64,000 bases of DNA from Janthinobacterium tructae (GTDB taxonomy: Bacteria; Pseudomonadota; Gammaproteobacteria; Burkholderiales; Burkholderiaceae_D). The notes below the pieces were generated by a model. That model had not been told where the DNA came from. It made no database searches and saw nothing but the letters and a program-made list of their open reading frames with translations. The stretch's first letter is position 1, and the number at the start of each line of letters is the position of its first letter. A program made the translations under genes and the position numbers. The stretch spans positions 5,022,001 through 5,086,000 of the forward strand of contig NZ_CP041185.1 in the NCBI RefSeq assembly GCF_006517255.1. Direction: 5' to 3'. This document shows, in pieces, positions 19,584 to 27,955 of the stretch.

Positions 19584-20228
19584 ATGCGTGGACTGTATCT
19601 GGTCACCCCGAACTGGGATGACACCGACCGCCTGCTCGACGTCAGCGAGCAAGCCCTGCAGGAAGGCGTGGCGCTGCTGCAATATCGCCACAAGAGCGCC
19701 GAGGCGGAGCAACGGCGCGAACAGGCCGGTGCCTTGCTGGCGCTGGCCCGCAAGTATGGCGTGCCTTTCATCATCAATGACTTTATCGAACTGTGCGAAG
19801 AACTCGACGCGGACGGCGTGCACGTTGGTGGCACGGATGCGTCCGTGGCGCAGGTGCGCGCGCGCCTGGGCAAGGAGAAGATCGTCGGCGCCTCGTGCTA
19901 TGGCGACATGGCCCTGGCACGCACGGCCGAGGCCGGCGGCGCCAGCTACGTGGCCTTCGGCGGCTTTTATCCGTCGCTGGTGAAAAAGTACCCGGTGAGC
20001 ACGCCCCTCGATATCGTGCTGCAAGCGAAACGCGAGATCGCCTTGCCGTGCGTGGTGATCGGCGGCATGACGCCGGACAACGCGGCACCGCTGGTGGCGC
20101 GCGGCGCCGACATGGTGGCGGCCATCACTAGCGTCTATCAGGCGGACGATATAGATATTGCGGTGCAGCAATTCGATCAATTGTTTGCGGCATGCGCACG
20201 GGAATGGAAGGCTGATTTGGGCGAATAA
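19584..20228 (+). CDS. thiE: Thiamine-phosphate synthase ThiE
   Basis: A 214-residue TIM-barrel enzyme that joins HMP pyrophosphate and thiazole phosphate to give thiamine phosphate. Conserved parts: MRGLYLVTPN at the start, GVALLQYRHKSAEAEQRREQ (QYR pyrophosphate contact), FIINDFIELCEELDADGVHV, IVGASCYGD, YVAFGGFYPSLVKKY and CVVIGGMTPDNAAPLVARGA. The ribosome site AAGGAAAACATC precedes ATG 19584. It is the last gene of the riboswitch-controlled operon; a new -10-like box appears just after the stop, before the ANTAR regulator. Confidence 0.97.
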   Translation: MRGLYLVTPNWDDTDRLLDVSEQALQEGVALLQYRHKSAEAEQRREQAGALLALARKYGVPFIINDFIELCEELDADGVHVGGTDASVAQVRARLGKEKIVGASCYGDMALARTAEAGGASYVAFGGFYPSLVKKYPVSTPLDIVLQAKREIALPCVVIGGMTPDNAAPLVARGADMVAAITSVYQADDIDIAVQQFDQLFAACAREWKADLGE

Positions 20229-20234
20229 TCGGCA

Positions 20235-20240
20235 TATAAT
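20235..20240 (+). promoter_or_regulatory. Probable -10 element of the REC-ANTAR gene
   Basis: TATAAT, right after the thiE stop and 34 bases before the ATG of the ANTAR regulator. It suggests separate transcription from the thi operon. The -35 region is poor. Confidence 0.5.
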
Positions 20241-20273
20241 AAGAACATCATTCATTACCGAGGTCCCCCACCC

Positions 20274-20906
20274 ATGAGTCAGCCAGCCGCCGCGAAACGC
20301 CTTATCCTGATCGTTGACGATGACCAGCTCCTGTTGGAATTCCTCGGCGAAATCTTGCGCCATGCCGGCTACGAGACGGCCCTGGCCCATTCGGCCGAAG
20401 TGGCGCTGCAAATGGTCGCCCAGCGCGAGCCGGACTTGGCCTTGCTCGACATCCACATGCCGGGCATGTCCGGCCTGGAACTGGCCAAGCGCTTGCATGG
20501 CGAAACGGGCGTGCCGTTCATGTTCCTGTCCGGCAGCGGCGACAGCGAATCGGGCAAGCAGGCGGCCGCCTACGGCGCTGTCGGCTACGTGGTGAAACCC
20601 GTCGATGAAGGCCGTTTGATGCCCGCCTTCGAAGCGGGCCTGGCGCGTGCCGATGAAATCCGCCAGCTGCGGCGCACCGAACTGAACCTGAATGCGGCGC
20701 TGGCCGCCGGGCGTGAAACCAGCCTGGCTGTCGGTTTGCTGATGGGCAAGTTCCAGACGGATCGCAACACGGCCTTCGAAGTGCTGCGCGACCACGCCCG
20801 CTCCAGCCGCCGCAAGATCAATGAAATCGCCAGCCAGCTGCTGCTGGCCGAGGAAACGCTGAACGGCTTGCACGGCGCCTTTTTGAACCGCGCGAAAAGC
20901 AAGTAG
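20274..20906 (+). CDS. Response regulator with ANTAR RNA-binding domain
   Basis: A 210-residue AmiR/NasR-type protein. The receiver domain (about 8-125) has RLILIVDDDQLLLEFLGEIL, acceptor Asp 59 in LALLDIHMPGMSG and the switch Lys in GYVVKPVDEG. A coiled helix (about 130-148) leads to an ANTAR domain (about 149-205: SLAVGLLMGKFQTDRNTAFE, VLRDHARSSRRKINEIASQL). ANTAR proteins bind paired hexaloop hairpins in nascent mRNA leaders and prevent termination. No cognate histidine kinase is adjacent, so this is an orphan regulator. ATG 20274 lies at the end of a short leader. An inverted repeat GGCGCCG/CGGCGCC (20917-20941) follows the stop. Confidence 0.93.
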   Translation: MSQPAAAKRLILIVDDDQLLLEFLGEILRHAGYETALAHSAEVALQMVAQREPDLALLDIHMPGMSGLELAKRLHGETGVPFMFLSGSGDSESGKQAAAYGAVGYVVKPVDEGRLMPAFEAGLARADEIRQLRRTELNLNAALAAGRETSLAVGLLMGKFQTDRNTAFEVLRDHARSSRRKINEIASQLLLAEETLNGLHGAFLNRAKSK

Positions 20907-21018
20907 GTGTTGCACCGGCGCCGGCGTGGCACGTCGGCGCCTGCCTTGTTATGATGTGACGCTACGGCGCGCTGGCGCGCCCGGTTCAACCATACACAGC
21001 ACACACCACAGGACACAC

Positions 21019-22125
21019 ATGAAAACCAAAGCAGCGATTGCATGGAAGGCGGGCGCGCCTTTGACCATCGAGGAAGTCGATCTGGCCGGCCCGCGCGAGG
21101 GCGAGGTATTGGTCGAAATCAAGGCCACGGGCATTTGCCACACCGATTACTACACCCTTTCGGGCGCCGACCCGGAAGGCATCTTCCCGTCCATCCTCGG
21201 CCATGAAGGCGCCGGCATCGTCGTCGATGTGGGCCCTGGCGTGAAAAGCCTGAAAAAGGATGACCACGTCATTCCCCTGTACACGCCGGAATGCCGCCAG
21301 TGCAAATTCTGCCTGTCGCAAAAAACCAATCTGTGCCAGTCGATCCGCTCGACGCAGGGCCGCGGCCTGATGCCGGACGCGACCTCGCGCTTTTCCATCG
21401 ACGGTCAACCCATCTTCCACTACATGGGCACGTCCACCTTCTCGAACTATATCGTCGTGCCGGAAATCGCCCTGGCCAAGATCCGCGAAGACGCGCCATT
21501 CGACAAGGTTTGCTACATCGGCTGCGGTGTGACGACGGGCGTGGGCGCCGTATTGTTCACGGCGAAGGTCGAGGCGGGCGCGAATGTGGTCGTGTTCGGC
21601 CTGGGCGGCATCGGCCTGAACGTGATCCAGGCAGCGAAAATGGTCGGCGCGGACAAGATTATTGGCGTCGACATCAACCCGGCGCGCCAGGCCATCGCGC
21701 GCAAGTTCGGCATGACGCATTTTGTCAACGCCAACGAAGTGGACAACGTGGTCGATACCATCGTGCAACTGACGGACGGCGGCGCCGACTATTCGTTTGA
21801 ATGCATCGGCAACACCACCACCATGCGCCAGTCGCTCGAGTGCTGCCACAAGGGCTGGGGCCAGTCCATCATCATCGGCGTGGCGGCGGCCGGCCAGGAA
21901 ATTTCCACCCGTCCATTCCAGTTGGTGACGGGGCGCGTATGGAAGGGTTCCGCCTTCGGCGGCGCGCGCGGCCGCACGGACGTGCCGAAGATCGTCGATT
22001 GGTATATGGAAGGCAAGCTCAATATCGATGATTTGATCACGCACCGTTTGAAACTGGACGATATCAACCAGGGTTTCGACTTGATGAAGAGCGGCGAATC
22101 GATCCGCTCCGTCGTGCTGTATTAA
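21019..22125 (+). CDS. frmA: S-(hydroxymethyl)glutathione dehydrogenase (class III alcohol dehydrogenase)
   Basis: A 368-residue zinc, NAD-dependent enzyme that oxidises the glutathione adduct of formaldehyde to S-formylglutathione; it can also reduce S-nitrosoglutathione. Evidence: MKTKAAIAWKAGAPLTIEEV; catalytic zinc ligands in ATGICHTDYYTLSG and ILGHEGAGIV; structural zinc cysteines in TPECRQCKFCLSQKTNLC; the Rossmann motif VVFGLGGIGLNVIQAAKMVG; and class III C-terminal sequence RVWKGSAFGGARGRTDVPKI. ATG 21019 follows AGGACACAC. No S-formylglutathione hydrolase gene (frmB) is next to it; that partner must lie elsewhere. A double terminator follows. Confidence 0.97.
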   Translation: MKTKAAIAWKAGAPLTIEEVDLAGPREGEVLVEIKATGICHTDYYTLSGADPEGIFPSILGHEGAGIVVDVGPGVKSLKKDDHVIPLYTPECRQCKFCLSQKTNLCQSIRSTQGRGLMPDATSRFSIDGQPIFHYMGTSTFSNYIVVPEIALAKIREDAPFDKVCYIGCGVTTGVGAVLFTAKVEAGANVVVFGLGGIGLNVIQAAKMVGADKIIGVDINPARQAIARKFGMTHFVNANEVDNVVDTIVQLTDGGADYSFECIGNTTTMRQSLECCHKGWGQSIIIGVAAAGQEISTRPFQLVTGRVWKGSAFGGARGRTDVPKIVDWYMEGKLNIDDLITHRLKLDDINQGFDLMKSGESIRSVVLY

Positions 22126-22132
22126 TTGAAAT

Positions 22133-22180
22133 ACGCCGTACCACGGCGTTTTTGCGGAGGCTGCGGCCTCCGTTTTTTTT
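22133..22180 (+). terminator. Tandem intrinsic terminators after frmA
   Basis: The first hairpin is ACGCCGT/ACGGCGT with five T (22133-22153). The second is CGGAGGC-TGCG-GCCTCCG followed by eight T (22155-22180). The second is very strong. Confidence 0.9.
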
Positions 22181-22313
22181 CGTTCGTGATTTGCCATTCA
22201 TCGCGCAAGCCTGCCGTCCAGGCCAGCCTTTGTGCCGCCTGTCGCAGCGCGCTGGAGGCCAGGTTCGCTTGCCGCTACAGTCAACGCTCCACAACTTTAG
22301 CGACGAGGCAGCC

Positions 22314-23168
22314 ATGTCCACTTCCCACCGTTTGATCCTCAGCCTGGCCGGTATCCTGCTTGGCGGCAGCGCGCTGGCCGTGCAGCCGCCCGAACCGCCC
22401 GCGCCGCCGGTCGCACCGGCCGCACCGAGCAAGCAGATCAATATTTCCATGGGCAGCGGCGATGGCTATGCGCTCGTCGACAGCAGCGAGGATAGCGTCA
22501 CGATGGCAGGCACCGATGTCGATGGCCAGCAGATCAAGCAGCTGCAGCGTTCGCTCAAGGGGCATTTCCTGTGGTTCCGTGACCAGGGCAAGGGCTATGT
22601 GACGCAGGATGCCGCGCTGCTGGCCCGCGTGCGCGACGCCTGGAAGCCGTCGCAAGATCTGGGTTTTCAGATGAGCGGCCTGGGCAAGCAGATGAGCGAA
22701 CATGGCAAGGTCATGGGCGAAATGGGCCGCAAGATGGGCGCCCATGGCGCAGCGCAGGCGAACGGCGGCACGCGCGATGCGGAACAGTTGCAAACGCTGG
22801 GCCGCCAGCAGCAGGAACTGGGCCGCAAGATGGGCGAGGCGGCGCGCCGCCAGGCGCAGGCGACCACGGAGACAGCGCGCCGTGCGGCAGGGCGCGAGGT
22901 GGAGCGTTTGCAGCAGCAGATGGAAGATGCGCAGGATGCCATGGAAGAGGTCAACGACCGCATTGCCACCAAGCAAGAGGTCGAAGCGGCCAAGGCAGAC
23001 GCGCTGTCGCGCCAGATGGATCAGCGTGGCAAGCCGATGGAAACCCTGGGCAAGCAAATGGAAGCGCTGGGCCGCCAGCAGGAAAAGGCATCGAAAGCGG
23101 CCGACAAGACCACGCGCCAGGTGATCGCCCAGGCGCTCAGCGAAGGCAAGGCAAAACTGGTGCGCTAG
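22314..23168 (+). CDS. Exported Met/Gly/Lys-rich repeat protein of unknown function
   Basis: A 284-residue protein I do not recognise. A signal peptide (SLAGILLGGSALA, cut near residue 22) is followed by a Pro/Ala stretch. An N-terminal globular part (about 40-110, INISMGSGDGYALVDSSEDS, HFLWFRDQGKGYVTQDAALL) comes next. A long helical region (about 115-275) then contains repeated seven-residue units of the type GKQMxxxGRxM (QMSGLGKQMSEHGKVMGEMG, LGRQQQELGRKMGEAARRQA, PMETLGKQMEALGRQQEKAS). Its pattern predicts an amphipathic coiled coil with Met every seventh position. It resembles secreted bla-regulator-type repeat proteins only loosely. The start ATG 22314 has GAGG upstream. The stop overlaps by three bases the end of the pseudogene on the opposite strand. 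Confidence 0.8.
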   Translation: MSTSHRLILSLAGILLGGSALAVQPPEPPAPPVAPAAPSKQINISMGSGDGYALVDSSEDSVTMAGTDVDGQQIKQLQRSLKGHFLWFRDQGKGYVTQDAALLARVRDAWKPSQDLGFQMSGLGKQMSEHGKVMGEMGRKMGAHGAAQANGGTRDAEQLQTLGRQQQELGRKMGEAARRQAQATTETARRAAGREVERLQQQMEDAQDAMEEVNDRIATKQEVEAAKADALSRQMDQRGKPMETLGKQMEALGRQQEKASKAADKTTRQVIAQALSEGKAKLVR

Positions 23169-23440
23169 GATCGATGCCAGGCGGCGGCCACGGTGCGGTA
23201 TTGCGCCGGCAACTGCTCCCTGGCCTCGTCCATGCTGGCTTACACGGCATCCTGCAGCGTTTTCCAGTGCGCATCGCAGCTGAAGCGATAAACACGCGCC
23301 TCGTCTGCGTAGCGGCACACGGCCAGGCCGTGGATGGCGACGGGGGCGGCGCCATGCTCATCGGTGATATGGCCGAACGGCAAGTCCGACCAGGCCCAGG
23401 CCAGTACGCGGGCGCCGTCGAGGTGAGTGGGTGGTGTCAT
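23165..23440 (-). pseudogene. Small conserved protein gene interrupted by an in-frame TAA
   Basis: From ATG 23440 the minus strand encodes MTPPTHLDGARVLAWAWSDL ... YRFSCDAHWKTLQDAV and then TAA (23240-23242). The same frame continues without a break through ASMDEAREQLPAQYRTVAAA-WHRS to a TAG at 23165-23167. The tail has protein-like composition and the VYRFSCDxxW...QLPAQYR pattern I remember from intact short proteins of Oxalobacteraceae. A single change from TAC or TAT (Tyr) to TAA would explain it. The product, if the stop is real, is 66 residues instead of 91. Function is unknown. A sequencing error is the main alternative. Confidence 0.6.
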
Positions 23441-23549
23441 GGGATGCAGGCCGCTGTGTCGGGACGCCGATTGTAGCGCGCACATGGAAAACTGGCGCGA
23501 CCCCTGGACAAATGCACAGTATTTTTAACCATGCCGGTATAATCACGGC

Positions 23550-25853
23550 ATGCAAAATCTTCTTCACAACCTCAATCCCGAACAATTGGCTGCCGTCACC
23601 TTGCCGGCCCAGCATGCGCTGATCCTGGCTGGCGCCGGTTCGGGCAAGACCCGCGTGCTGACCACCCGCATCGCGTGGCTGATCCAGACCCAGCAGGTAT
23701 CGCCGCCCGGCATCCTGGCCGTGACGTTTACGAATAAAGCCGCCAAGGAAATGCTCACGCGCCTGTCGGCCATGTTGCCGATCAACACGCGCGGCATGTG
23801 GATCGGCACCTTCCACGGCCTGTGCAACCGCTTGCTGCGCACGCATTACCGCGATGCCGCCTTGCCGCAGACGTTCCAGATCCTCGACTCGCAGGATCAG
23901 TTGTCGGTGATCAAGCGCTTGTTGAAGGCAAACAATATCGATGATGAAAAATTCCCGCCGAAGACGGTGATGTATTTCATCAACAATGCCAAGGACCAGG
24001 GCTTGCGCGCCACGGACGTGGAAGCGTACGACGCGCACGAGCGCAAGATGGTCGAGCTGTACCAGTTGTATGACGACCAGTGCCAGCGCGAAGGCGTCGT
24101 CGATTTTGCGGAACTGCTGCTGCGCACGTACGAATTGCTGAGCCGCAACCAGCCCCTGCGTGAACATTACCAGGCGCGTTTCCGCCACATCCTGGTGGAC
24201 GAGTTCCAGGATACGAATAATCTGCAATACAACTGGTTGAAATTGCTGGCTGGCCACGGCAGCCGCGATGGTGGCGCCCTGTTTGCCGTCGGCGACGATG
24301 ACCAGAGCATCTACGCGTTTCGCGGCGCGAATGTCGGCAACATGAGCGCCTTCGAGCACGAGTTTCAGGTGAAGAACTTGATCAAGCTGGAGCAGAACTA
24401 CCGCTCGCATGGCCACATCCTCGACAGCGCCAACGTGTTGATCGCGAACAATAGCAAGCGCCTGGGCAAGAATCTGCGCACGGACGCGGGCCATGGCGAG
24501 CAGGTGCGCGTGTATGAGGCCAGTTCCGACTTGCAGGAAGCGCAGTGGATCATCGAAGAGGCGAAAAGCCTGATCGCCGATGGCGCCTCGCGCAGCGAAA
24601 TCGCCATCTTGTACCGCTCGAATGCGCAGTCGCGCGTGATCGAACATGCGCTGTTTTCAGCCAGCATTCCCTACCACGTGTACGGCGGCCAGCGCTACTT
24701 CCAGCGCGCCGAGGTCAAGCACGCGATTGCCTATTTGCAATTGATGGACAATCCGCACAATGACTCCGCTTTCTTGCGCGTGGTCAATTTCCCCACGCGC
24801 GGTATCGGCATGCGCTCGATCGAGCAATTGCAGGCAGCGTCCGAGCAATACGGCATTTCGCTGTACGCCTCCGTGCCTTACGTGGCGGGCAAGGCGGGCA
24901 GCGTGCTGGCCGGTTTCGTCAAGCTGATCGAAGGCGTGCGTTTCGAAACGCAGCAACTGTCGCTGCCGGAAATGGTCAGAGTGGTGCTGGAAGCGAGTAC
25001 CTTGCTGCAGCATTATCAGAATGAAAAAGAAGGCGCCGACCGCATCGAAAACTTGGAGCAGATGGTCAGCGCGGCCAGCCAGTTCGTTTCCGAGGAAGGT
25101 TTCGGCCAGGCGGCACCGGCCCATCTGGGGCCAGCCGCCCAGGCGCAGTCGGGCGCACCCGTCGTCAACCAGGATGGCATCGAGATACTCGACGCGGACG
25201 CGCCGTTGCCGGCCGTCATGTCGCCCCTCTCCGCCTTCCTGTCGCATGCATCGCTGGAAGCCGGGGATAACCAGGCGCAGGCGGGCCAGGATGCGCTGCA
25301 GATGATGACGGTGCACTCTGCCAAGGGCCTGGAATTCGACAACGTGTTCATTACCGGCCTGGAAGAGGGCCTGTTTCCGCACGAAAGCAGCTCGAAGGAA
25401 GACAATGGAGTGGAAGAGGAACGCCGGCTGATGTACGTGGCCATCACGCGCGCGCGCAAACGCTTATATATGAGCTTTGCGCAGACGCGCATGCTGCACG
25501 GCCAGACGCGCTACAACATGAAGTCGCGCTTCTTTGACGAGTTGCCGGAAGAAGCGCTGAAATGGCTGTCGCCGAAGGTGCAGGCGAACTGGTTCGGCAA
25601 CCGCAAGTCGGCCTGGGACGAAGCGCCCAAGGTGGCCAGCCTGGGGTCGGACAATGCGATTGCGCAAAAGATCGCGCAAAAAGCCACGGGGGGCGGCTGG
25701 CGCATCGGCGAATCGGTGGCACACGCCAAGTTCGGCGAAGGCGTGATCGTCAATATCGAAGGCGGCGGCGGCAATGCACGCGCGCAAATCAACTTCGGAC
25801 AGCATGGCATGAAGGTGCTGGACCTGGGGATTGCGAAGCTGGAACGGCTGTGA
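23550..25853 (+). CDS. uvrD: DNA helicase II UvrD
   Basis: A 767-residue superfamily 1A 3'-5' helicase used in nucleotide excision and mismatch repair. Motifs in order: Q motif and NPEQLAAVTLPAQHALILAG, Walker A AGAGSGKTRVLTTRIAWLI, Ia TFTNKAAKEMLTRL, Walker B ILVDEFQDTNNLQ, motif III VGDDDQSIYAFRGANVGNM, motif IV NYRSHGHILDSANVLI, motif V TVHSAKGLEFDNVFITGLEE and motif VI ERRLMYVAITRARKRLYMSF. The C-terminal Tudor-like RNA polymerase contact region (WRIGESVAHAKFGEGVIVNI) marks UvrD rather than Rep. It starts at ATG 23550, 28 bases after a TTTAACC-rich stretch. A cluster of REP-like palindromes follows the stop. Confidence 0.97.
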   Translation: MQNLLHNLNPEQLAAVTLPAQHALILAGAGSGKTRVLTTRIAWLIQTQQVSPPGILAVTFTNKAAKEMLTRLSAMLPINTRGMWIGTFHGLCNRLLRTHYRDAALPQTFQILDSQDQLSVIKRLLKANNIDDEKFPPKTVMYFINNAKDQGLRATDVEAYDAHERKMVELYQLYDDQCQREGVVDFAELLLRTYELLSRNQPLREHYQARFRHILVDEFQDTNNLQYNWLKLLAGHGSRDGGALFAVGDDDQSIYAFRGANVGNMSAFEHEFQVKNLIKLEQNYRSHGHILDSANVLIANNSKRLGKNLRTDAGHGEQVRVYEASSDLQEAQWIIEEAKSLIADGASRSEIAILYRSNAQSRVIEHALFSASIPYHVYGGQRYFQRAEVKHAIAYLQLMDNPHNDSAFLRVVNFPTRGIGMRSIEQLQAASEQYGISLYASVPYVAGKAGSVLAGFVKLIEGVRFETQQLSLPEMVRVVLEASTLLQHYQNEKEGADRIENLEQMVSAASQFVSEEGFGQAAPAHLGPAAQAQSGAPVVNQDGIEILDADAPLPAVMSPLSAFLSHASLEAGDNQAQAGQDALQMMTVHSAKGLEFDNVFITGLEEGLFPHESSSKEDNGVEEERRLMYVAITRARKRLYMSFAQTRMLHGQTRYNMKSRFFDELPEEALKWLSPKVQANWFGNRKSAWDEAPKVASLGSDNAIAQKIAQKATGGGWRIGESVAHAKFGEGVIVNIEGGGGNARAQINFGQHGMKVLDLGIAKLERL

Positions 25854-25855
25854 AG

Positions 25856-26045
25856 GTAATCCGACACCAACGCGGGCGCTAACAATGTTGTCGGATTACG
25901 CGTGGCCTTCGGCCCCGCTAATCCGACCTACTGGAAGAAACATTGCCGGTCGTGTAGGTCGGATTAGCGGCGGAACGCTGCGTAATCCGACGCTGCGAGG
26001 CCAACAATGGTGTCGGATTACGCCTTCGGCTAATCCGACCTACGT
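25856..26045. repeat. Cluster of three REP-like palindromic units (BIME-type)
   Basis: Three copies of a palindrome with arms TGTCGGATTACGC and GCTAATCCGACCTAC lie between uvrD and the minus-strand operon: 25889-25931 (forward), 25954-25993 (inverted) and 26011-26043 (forward). A partial arm GTAATCCGACA is at 25856-25866. Units alternate in orientation and differ only in the loop (for example CGTGGCCTTCGGCCC, then CTTCG). This is the layout of REP/BIME elements, which depend on a RAYT transposase elsewhere in the genome. No transposase gene is in the window. Confidence 0.85.
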
Positions 26046-26071
26046 GTGGCATTGCAAGGTATTCGGAAAAT

Positions 26072-26106
26072 AAAAAAGGGGCAGCCTGCGTAGGCTGCCC
26101 CTTTTT
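26072..26106. terminator. Bidirectional intrinsic terminator
   Basis: Six A precede GGGGCAGCCT-GCGT-AGGCTGCCCC, followed by five T: a ten-pair stem with A and T tracts on both sides. It ends the minus-strand thrB operon and blocks read-through from uvrD. Confidence 0.93.
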
Positions 26107-26121
26107 ACATCTGGCCGACGA

Positions 26122-26913
26122 TCACTCGCCGGCCTTGTCCAGCGACACCGTCTTGCTCTCATCGACGGGCACGCCGAAGATCTGGCGGTAGGCGGCGTAG
26201 AACGAGCAATGCATGATGATGGTCAATATCATCGACAGGGGCATCATCAGCTGCATCATCAGCGGCGTGCGGCCAAAGATGACGGCCAGCAACTGGCTGG
26301 TGACAACGCTGATGGCGAACCAGGTGGAAGCGAAGACGATGAAGGCCGACAGCGAGCGCCAGACGGCGAAAAAGCTGAAGAACAGCGACTTGCCCAGGCT
26401 GGTTTGTTTCCAGTAAATCAGCGGTGCGGCAAAGCAGAAGGCCATGGCGGCGGGCACGTACAGCACGATGGCCAGCAGGATGCCCAGGCCCATGCGCGAT
26501 TCGGGGATGGCGGCGCGCGCCGCTTCTTCCGTCAATTGCCCCGTGACCAGTTGCCACAGCAAGCCGTCGTCCACCAGGGTCGAGGCGCCGATGGCAACGA
26601 TGGCCATCAGGATGTACAGCACGCCCAGGCCCAGCAGGGAAGGAAACGCGGGCTTGCGGAAGCCCGAGATCAACAGGCTGGGCAAGACGCGCTTGCCCTG
26701 GTCGATATTCAGGCAGCCTTGCACGAAGGCGATGGAAAACACGGGGACCAGGATGACGGGCAGCATTTGGCCGAGCAGGGGCACGATGCTGACGGCCAGC
26801 ATGCAGAACATATAGCCGAGAAACAGCATCGACATGCCGCCAGGTTGCTGGCGAAACAGGGAGAATCCCTGTTTCACCCATTGCCAACCTGTACTTGCAG
26901 GTAATTTTTCCAT
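26122..26913 (-). CDS. BPSS1780-family inner membrane protein
   Basis: A 263-residue polytopic membrane protein of the family known in Burkholderia as BPSS1780; its function is not established. About six hydrophobic helices are visible (MSMLFLGYMFCMLAVSIVPL, LLGQMLPVILVPVFSIAFVQ, LGLGVLYILMAIVAIGASTL, GLGILLAIVLYVPAAMAFCF, SAFIVFASTWFAISVVTSQL, LMMQLMMPLSMILTIIMHCS). The start MEKLPASTGWQWVKQGFSLF at 26913 is the family N-terminus; upstream codons would add an Arg/Ala-rich tail inside thrB. It begins two bases after the thrB stop, so it is the last gene of the DUF2782-thrB operon. This order is widespread in Burkholderiales. Confidence 0.87.
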   Translation of the reverse strand: MEKLPASTGWQWVKQGFSLFRQQPGGMSMLFLGYMFCMLAVSIVPLLGQMLPVILVPVFSIAFVQGCLNIDQGKRVLPSLLISGFRKPAFPSLLGLGVLYILMAIVAIGASTLVDDGLLWQLVTGQLTEEAARAAIPESRMGLGILLAIVLYVPAAMAFCFAAPLIYWKQTSLGKSLFFSFFAVWRSLSAFIVFASTWFAISVVTSQLLAVIFGRTPLMMQLMMPLSMILTIIMHCSFYAAYRQIFGVPVDESKTVSLDKAGE

Positions 26914-26915
26914 GT

Positions 26916-27872
26916 TTAAAACAGTTCCGGGGCAGGTGTGGCGATACGTTCGCGCAGAATGCGTTCGAAATGCGTGGGATCGTGCGGGGTCAGCATTTCC
27001 GCTTCGCGCGGCTGGTAATAATCGTACAGGCGCGACAGCCAGAAGCGCAGCGCGGCAGCGCGCAGCATTGCTTGCCATGCCGTCTGTTCTTCATGCGTGA
27101 ACGGGCGCACGGCCTGGTAGGCGTCCAGCAGGGCGCGCACGCGCACCTTGTCGAGCACGCCCGTTGCCAGGTCCACGCACCAGTCGTTGACGGTGACTGC
27201 CACGTCGAACAGCCAGGTGTCGCAGCCGGCAAAATAAAAGTCGAAAAAGCCCGTCAGTTGCTCGCCGTCAAACATGACGTTGTTGCGGAACAAGTCGGCA
27301 TGCACGGGGCCGCGCGGGATGGCTTTATAGGTATCGCAAGCTGCAAAGGCGTCCTGGAAATGGATTTCCGCACGCAGCAAATGCGCCTTGGCATCGTCGA
27401 GGTGGTGCAAGACCAGCGGTGTGGTGGCGTTCCACCACTGCAGCCCCCGCAAATTCGGCTGCTGCAGTGGGAAGTCCTGCGCCGCCAGGTGCATCTTCGC
27501 CAGCATGGCGCCGACAGCCGCGCAATGCACGGCTTGCGGTGCCATCTGCGAGCTGCCGTCGAGTTTGCTGACGATGGCCGCCGGCTTGCCTTGCAAGGCC
27601 GTCACCAGTTCGCCATCGGCATTGGCGATCGGCGCGGGCACCAGCACGCCCCGGTCCGCCAAATGACGCATCAGTTGCAGATAAAACGGCAATTGCTCGA
27701 AGCTGAGGTTTTCAAAGATCGTCAGCACATACTCGCCGCGCTCCGTGCTCAGGAAGAAATTGCTGTTTTCGATGCCGGACGCGATGCCCTTGAGCGCCAG
27801 AGGTTTGCCGAGTGGAAACTGCGTGAGCCACTGGCCGATATCGTCCAGGTATAGCGCGGTAAAAACTGCCAT
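26916..27872 (-). CDS. thrB: Homoserine kinase (APH-type)
   Basis: A 318-residue kinase of the aminoglycoside-phosphotransferase fold, the homoserine kinase of beta- and many gammaproteobacteria. It makes O-phosphohomoserine for threonine synthesis. Evidence: [20 protein letters not shown] and [20 protein letters not shown] (nucleotide loop), the catalytic loop [20 protein letters not shown], then the DFG-like [20 protein letters not shown]. It is unrelated to the GHMP-type ThrB of E. coli despite the shared symbol. ATG 27872 is the clear start. It lies between the DUF2782 and BPSS1780-type genes. Annotated by family and conserved context next to polA. Confidence 0.94.
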   Translation of the reverse strand: MAVFTALYLDDIGQWLTQFPLGKPLALKGIASGIENSNFFLSTERGEYVLTIFENLSFEQLPFYLQLMRHLADRGVLVPAPIANADGELVTALQGKPAAIVSKLDGSSQMAPQAVHCAAVGAMLAKMHLAAQDFPLQQPNLRGLQWWNATTPLVLHHLDDAKAHLLRAEIHFQDAFAACDTYKAIPRGPVHADLFRNNVMFDGEQLTGFFDFYFAGCDTWLFDVAVTVNDWCVDLATGVLDKVRVRALLDAYQAVRPFTHEEQTAWQAMLRAAALRFWLSRLYDYYQPREAEMLTPHDPTHFERILRERIATPAPELF

Positions 27873-27955
27873 GGGAAAGAGGGGTATGGTCTAAAAGGTC
27901 AAAAAAAGCCGGCTGCCCCGCAGGTGGCCGGGGCAGGGCAGAAGAGAGTGGCTGC

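Noticed and set aside
20917..20941. Intrinsic terminator after the REC-ANTAR gene
   Set aside because: GGCGCCG/CGGCGCC can pair, but there is no T-run after the stem, so I do not call a terminator.
25856..26045. CRISPR array
   Set aside because: Repeated sequence is present, but it is palindromic, in alternating orientation, with only three units and irregular spacing. This fits REP elements. No cas genes are near.
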